A DNA stretch of 64,000 bases from Albula goreensis (Eukaryota > Chordata > Actinopteri > Albuliformes > Albulidae), in contig CM040747.1 in the NCBI GenBank assembly GCA_022829145.1, positions 31,832,936 to 31,896,935 on the forward strand, in the 5' to 3' direction. Below the pieces are notes generated by a model. That model did not search any database and had not been told where the DNA came from. It saw nothing but the letters and a program-made list of their open reading frames with translations. Both the position numbers and the translations under genes were made by a program. Every line of letters begins with the position of its first letter. Positions within the stretch are counted from its first letter, which is position 1. This document shows positions 61,061 to 64,000 of the stretch, piece by piece.

Positions 61061-61102
61061 ACACAGACACACACACACACATACAGGACAGGACAGGACA
61101 GA
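61061..61102. repeat. (AC)n followed by (GGACA)n
   Basis: An AC run to 61082, then three to four GGACA units. Confidence 0.9.
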
Positions 61103-61471
61103 ACACAGACAAACCAGCGACCCCTGGTCTGGGAGCTGTCTCTCTCGCAGGTTCCCTTCCCCTGTTTTATCGCTAAAGCGCACGTGACACTGCACATGTT
61201 CTGCACTGTATTTCAGGTCAGGCTTCAGCAGCCTGCCAGCCAGGAGCAGAATAATGGGATAATCTTTCCTCTAGTCCTTTGAAGTCAGAGATGGCTCTCC
61301 GGGGAACAAGCTGACAGTTATGATGTGCCTTAATTACAAATGAGAGCCATTAGTATGAGCAGACCCGGTGTTTCTGTGGCGTGGGGGTCCCTGGTGAAGG
61401 TGGAACCAGAGTGGTGGAGCTGACTGATAAAAGGGTCATCAGCACTGTGCGGATGAAGGAGAGGAGCCTGC

Positions 61472-61635
<164 letters not shown>

Positions 61636-61684
61636 TAGCATATGATATGCAGGGGAAGGGGGTTTTATTTGTTCCTGTCCATGC

Positions 61685-61685
61685 T

Positions 61686-61720
<35 letters not shown>
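61685..61720. repeat. (GT)n running into (AT)n
   Basis: GT units followed by TATATAT. Confidence 0.95.
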
Positions 61721-61721
<1 letters not shown>

Positions 61722-61857
61722 ATAAATGGGGACTATTTTCATCTGTGTTTGTATGTGTTGTGGTTGTGTGTATGTGTGTATTAAAGGTGGGGACCATGTC
61801 CCTGGGTGTGTACATGCAGGTGTGTGTGGGTTATTGTGTGTGATTGTGTCCATACAT

Positions 61858-61882
61858 GCGTGTGTGTGTGTGTGTGTGTGTG
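61858..61882. repeat. (GT)n microsatellite
   Basis: About 12 GT units. Third GT block of the 61.5-61.9 kb cluster, with GTATGTGTTGTGGTTGTGTG-type degenerate spacers. Confidence 0.95.
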
Positions 61883-64000
61883 ATTGGTTTATAGGTCTAT
61901 GTCCGTATATGCATGTGTGCTTTTGAGCAATTTACTTCATTTACTTGTGCAAGACCTGTTTTCCCTTTGAAATGTCCAGCTGTATTCACAAGCAATTCTC
62001 ATTGCTCTAACCTTGGCTATCAATCCTGGACAGAGGGCTGTTGCTGGAAGAAGAGTCACCCCAGCCCACTGTAGTTGCCCCTCTTTGGGGTATCCACAGT
62101 CAGTCCTGTGCTACTCCAGCGGGCGTCATCCACACTATAATTGTATCTTTCAATACACAAAGTACAATTGCTCGTCGCGAAACTGATTATTTTTCCAAAC
62201 AGTGGTCATTATTATGCAGATGAAGTGAAATACCCATTTGGTTATTATAGTGCTTTACATACCCATAACAATTATCAACAACGAAAAGGAGCCATTTAAA
62301 CCTTCTACCTAATGGTCATTTTGCCGTCAGGCAGTGGTGAGGTTTCCGGAGACCACCGGGTCAGCCATTATCTATACTTTATTCAATCCACTCGTGAAAG
62401 GGATGGAGCCTATTTTTGTACACGTTGAGTGAAGGGCAGGAAGATAGCGTGGATAGCATGCCAGTCCATTACAGGGCCAGGCAAAAAAAAAAAAAAACCT
62501 ATTCACACACACACGTGAGTCCAGTACATCTAACCACAATGTGAGAATGGAACAAACATACAATTCCCTACAGAGAGGAGCCTAGCCATGATGAACATCG
62601 AACCTGGATCCCTGGAGAGGCATTGTGTATTTAAATGTACACATGGGTACTCCAAGGTTCCCAGAGTACACTCTGCTTTCGACCAAACTAATCACACATG
62701 AACATTGCCAAGGATACAATGGATTCCACATTCCACGTATAATGACTAGCCGGTCTTTTGAATGCTGATGGAGAATTCAGGCAGAAAATGTTACTTAAGC
62801 ATTTGATTTTTACATTATTACAAATGACGCTGACAGCATGGATTTCAGATTGTCTCATTATGCACACACTGATGCCGGCGATAGACATTCGCTTTAGAAC
62901 CTTAATGGAATAATGAACTGGTTGACATCCACATGGGGTGATTGTTAGACAGATTCTTGTCATTAAAAGTGGTTCCTTCAACCGTCTCTTGGCAATCAGG
63001 GTCAATTCTAATTTTGAACATCTGGCTAAGAGCGACAGTGTTTCGTCACATGTTAAACCCATCACACTTCTATGATTTTTCACTTACTGGTACTTTAGAC
63101 GGCTATTTTGATGCTTAAAAGGTTGTATAATGCATTCTGACACCCACATTTATGCTGGAATGTGCTGTAAAAATGTGCCAGTAATCCATCATTTTGTTCC
63201 TTGAAAAGACAGCCACCCTCCCTCCCACCCCCAAACAAGAGTAGCAAAGGAGGTGTTCCAATCTAAGGAAAATCGTACAGTAAAATCAATAACTAATTTA
63301 AAATGTTGTGATTTGATGTTTCACCTAATGTTGTAACAACATTGTTTAATTCTGTTTTGAGGATAAATAGCAGTATTAAGAGTATTGATGGTTCTGGCAT
63401 ATCCCTTCGAAAAGATACGGGTTGGTTTTAAACTTTGAGCCAGTTTAAATTCCTGACCATTTTTTTTCTTAACGATGTCTACCTCAAAAGGGAACTGTTA
63501 ATTGAGTGAGGTAGCAGTTTATACATGAAAATTTTGGGTTCCTGAGCGGCTCACTCAGGATTGGTGCTCACTGTCTGCAGACAGTGGACCCTTTAACGAC
63601 AGGATAAAACCTCAGACGATAAAGTCACTAGCACCTACTGATCAACTACAAGATCAAGCTGACCTCACCCCATTAGGGAGTGGGTGGGTAAGGCTAGCGT
63701 TCATTGGATTATTGCTACATTAGCTCCCGCTAACGACATGCCGCCACAGTTGACCACAGGCACACATGAGCAATGGTTTCTCTCCTGTTGTGTTTCGTAG
63801 CCACTAGGGTGGATGTGTTTAACCAGGATTCATGAGATTGCTGCTATTTAATTCCTCATAAAAAACACACCATGCAGGTGCACACAGGCAATGAGCTTGC
63901 TGTCCTACAGTACTGTGAGGCCTGTGGAGTGTGACACAGTCAGTGGCTAATAGCCAAGAGTTTCAGATGAGCGTGCGTAGCCGCGGTGCTCCCAAAACAT
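61883..64000. other. Intergenic, no gene recognised
   Basis: AT-rich. The region 63530-63780 has a repeat-like look (a G/C-rich unit with TGTCTGCAGACAGTGGACC, then CCCCATTAGGGAGTGGGTGG), but I could not match it to a family. Short ORFs only. Confidence 0.4.

Larger units (their letters stand above)
60011..61463. other. Intergenic, nothing recognised as a gene
   Basis: Contains a CTCF-like motif at 60531-60545, a short (CA)n at 61061-61082 and (GGACA)n at 61084-61102. The segment about 61305-61360 has CTTAATTACAAATGAGAGCC and may be a conserved element. Confidence 0.45.

Overview
This window looks like vertebrate, most likely teleost (ray-finned fish), nuclear DNA. It is AT-rich and rich in microsatellites. 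It has no compact or operon-like gene layout. It carries decayed transposable elements of kinds typical of fish genomes: L2/CR1-like LINE reverse transcriptases, a DIRS-type tyrosine recombinase, tRNA-derived SINEs, and hAT and Tigger-like MITEs. Species cannot be assigned from the sequence alone.

Only one protein-coding gene is supported. On the minus strand, 6755-6827 is the first coding exon of an MDGA2 orthologue (MAM domain-containing GPI-anchored synaptic adhesion protein). The exon encodes the signal peptide and the start of the mature chain, and ends at a canonical GTAAGT donor. Everything to its left (1-6754) is the 5' part of intron 1, and the other exons lie outside the window. To its right are the 5' UTR, including a five-codon upstream ORF that stops 2 nt before the main ATG, and a probable promoter at about 7440-7790. 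The remaining ~56 kb (7800-64000) reads as the gene-poor upstream flank of mdga2. I found no second gene there.

The upstream flank holds, in order: a 19-bp-monomer minisatellite with a 189-bp higher-order duplication (13664-14270); an antisense LINE RT relic (17395-18690); three SINE-like units (22545, 25962, 41990); a possible solo LTR (28368-28780); hAT-like MITEs (31883 and 35094, plus one in the intron at 4351); an isolated CpG-rich patch (33815-34080); a DIRS recombinase relic next to a strong CTCF-type motif (37.4-37.8 kb); a CpG-rich palindrome cluster (41.3 kb); a common teleost dispersed repeat (43292-44300); a complete Tigger-like MITE with TA duplication (45594-45926); a sense LINE RT relic (47296-47945); a ~155-bp foldback hairpin (50181-50335); and a very large GT/CA block (61472-61882). 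Several GC-richer, homeodomain-site-rich patches could be conserved regulatory elements of the mdga2 locus, but only a comparison with other fish can decide that.

I saw no evidence of an undescribed multi-gene system. The most worthwhile leads are the mdga2 uORF, the foldback hairpin, the higher-order minisatellite, the CTCF-like motifs and the isolated CpG patches.
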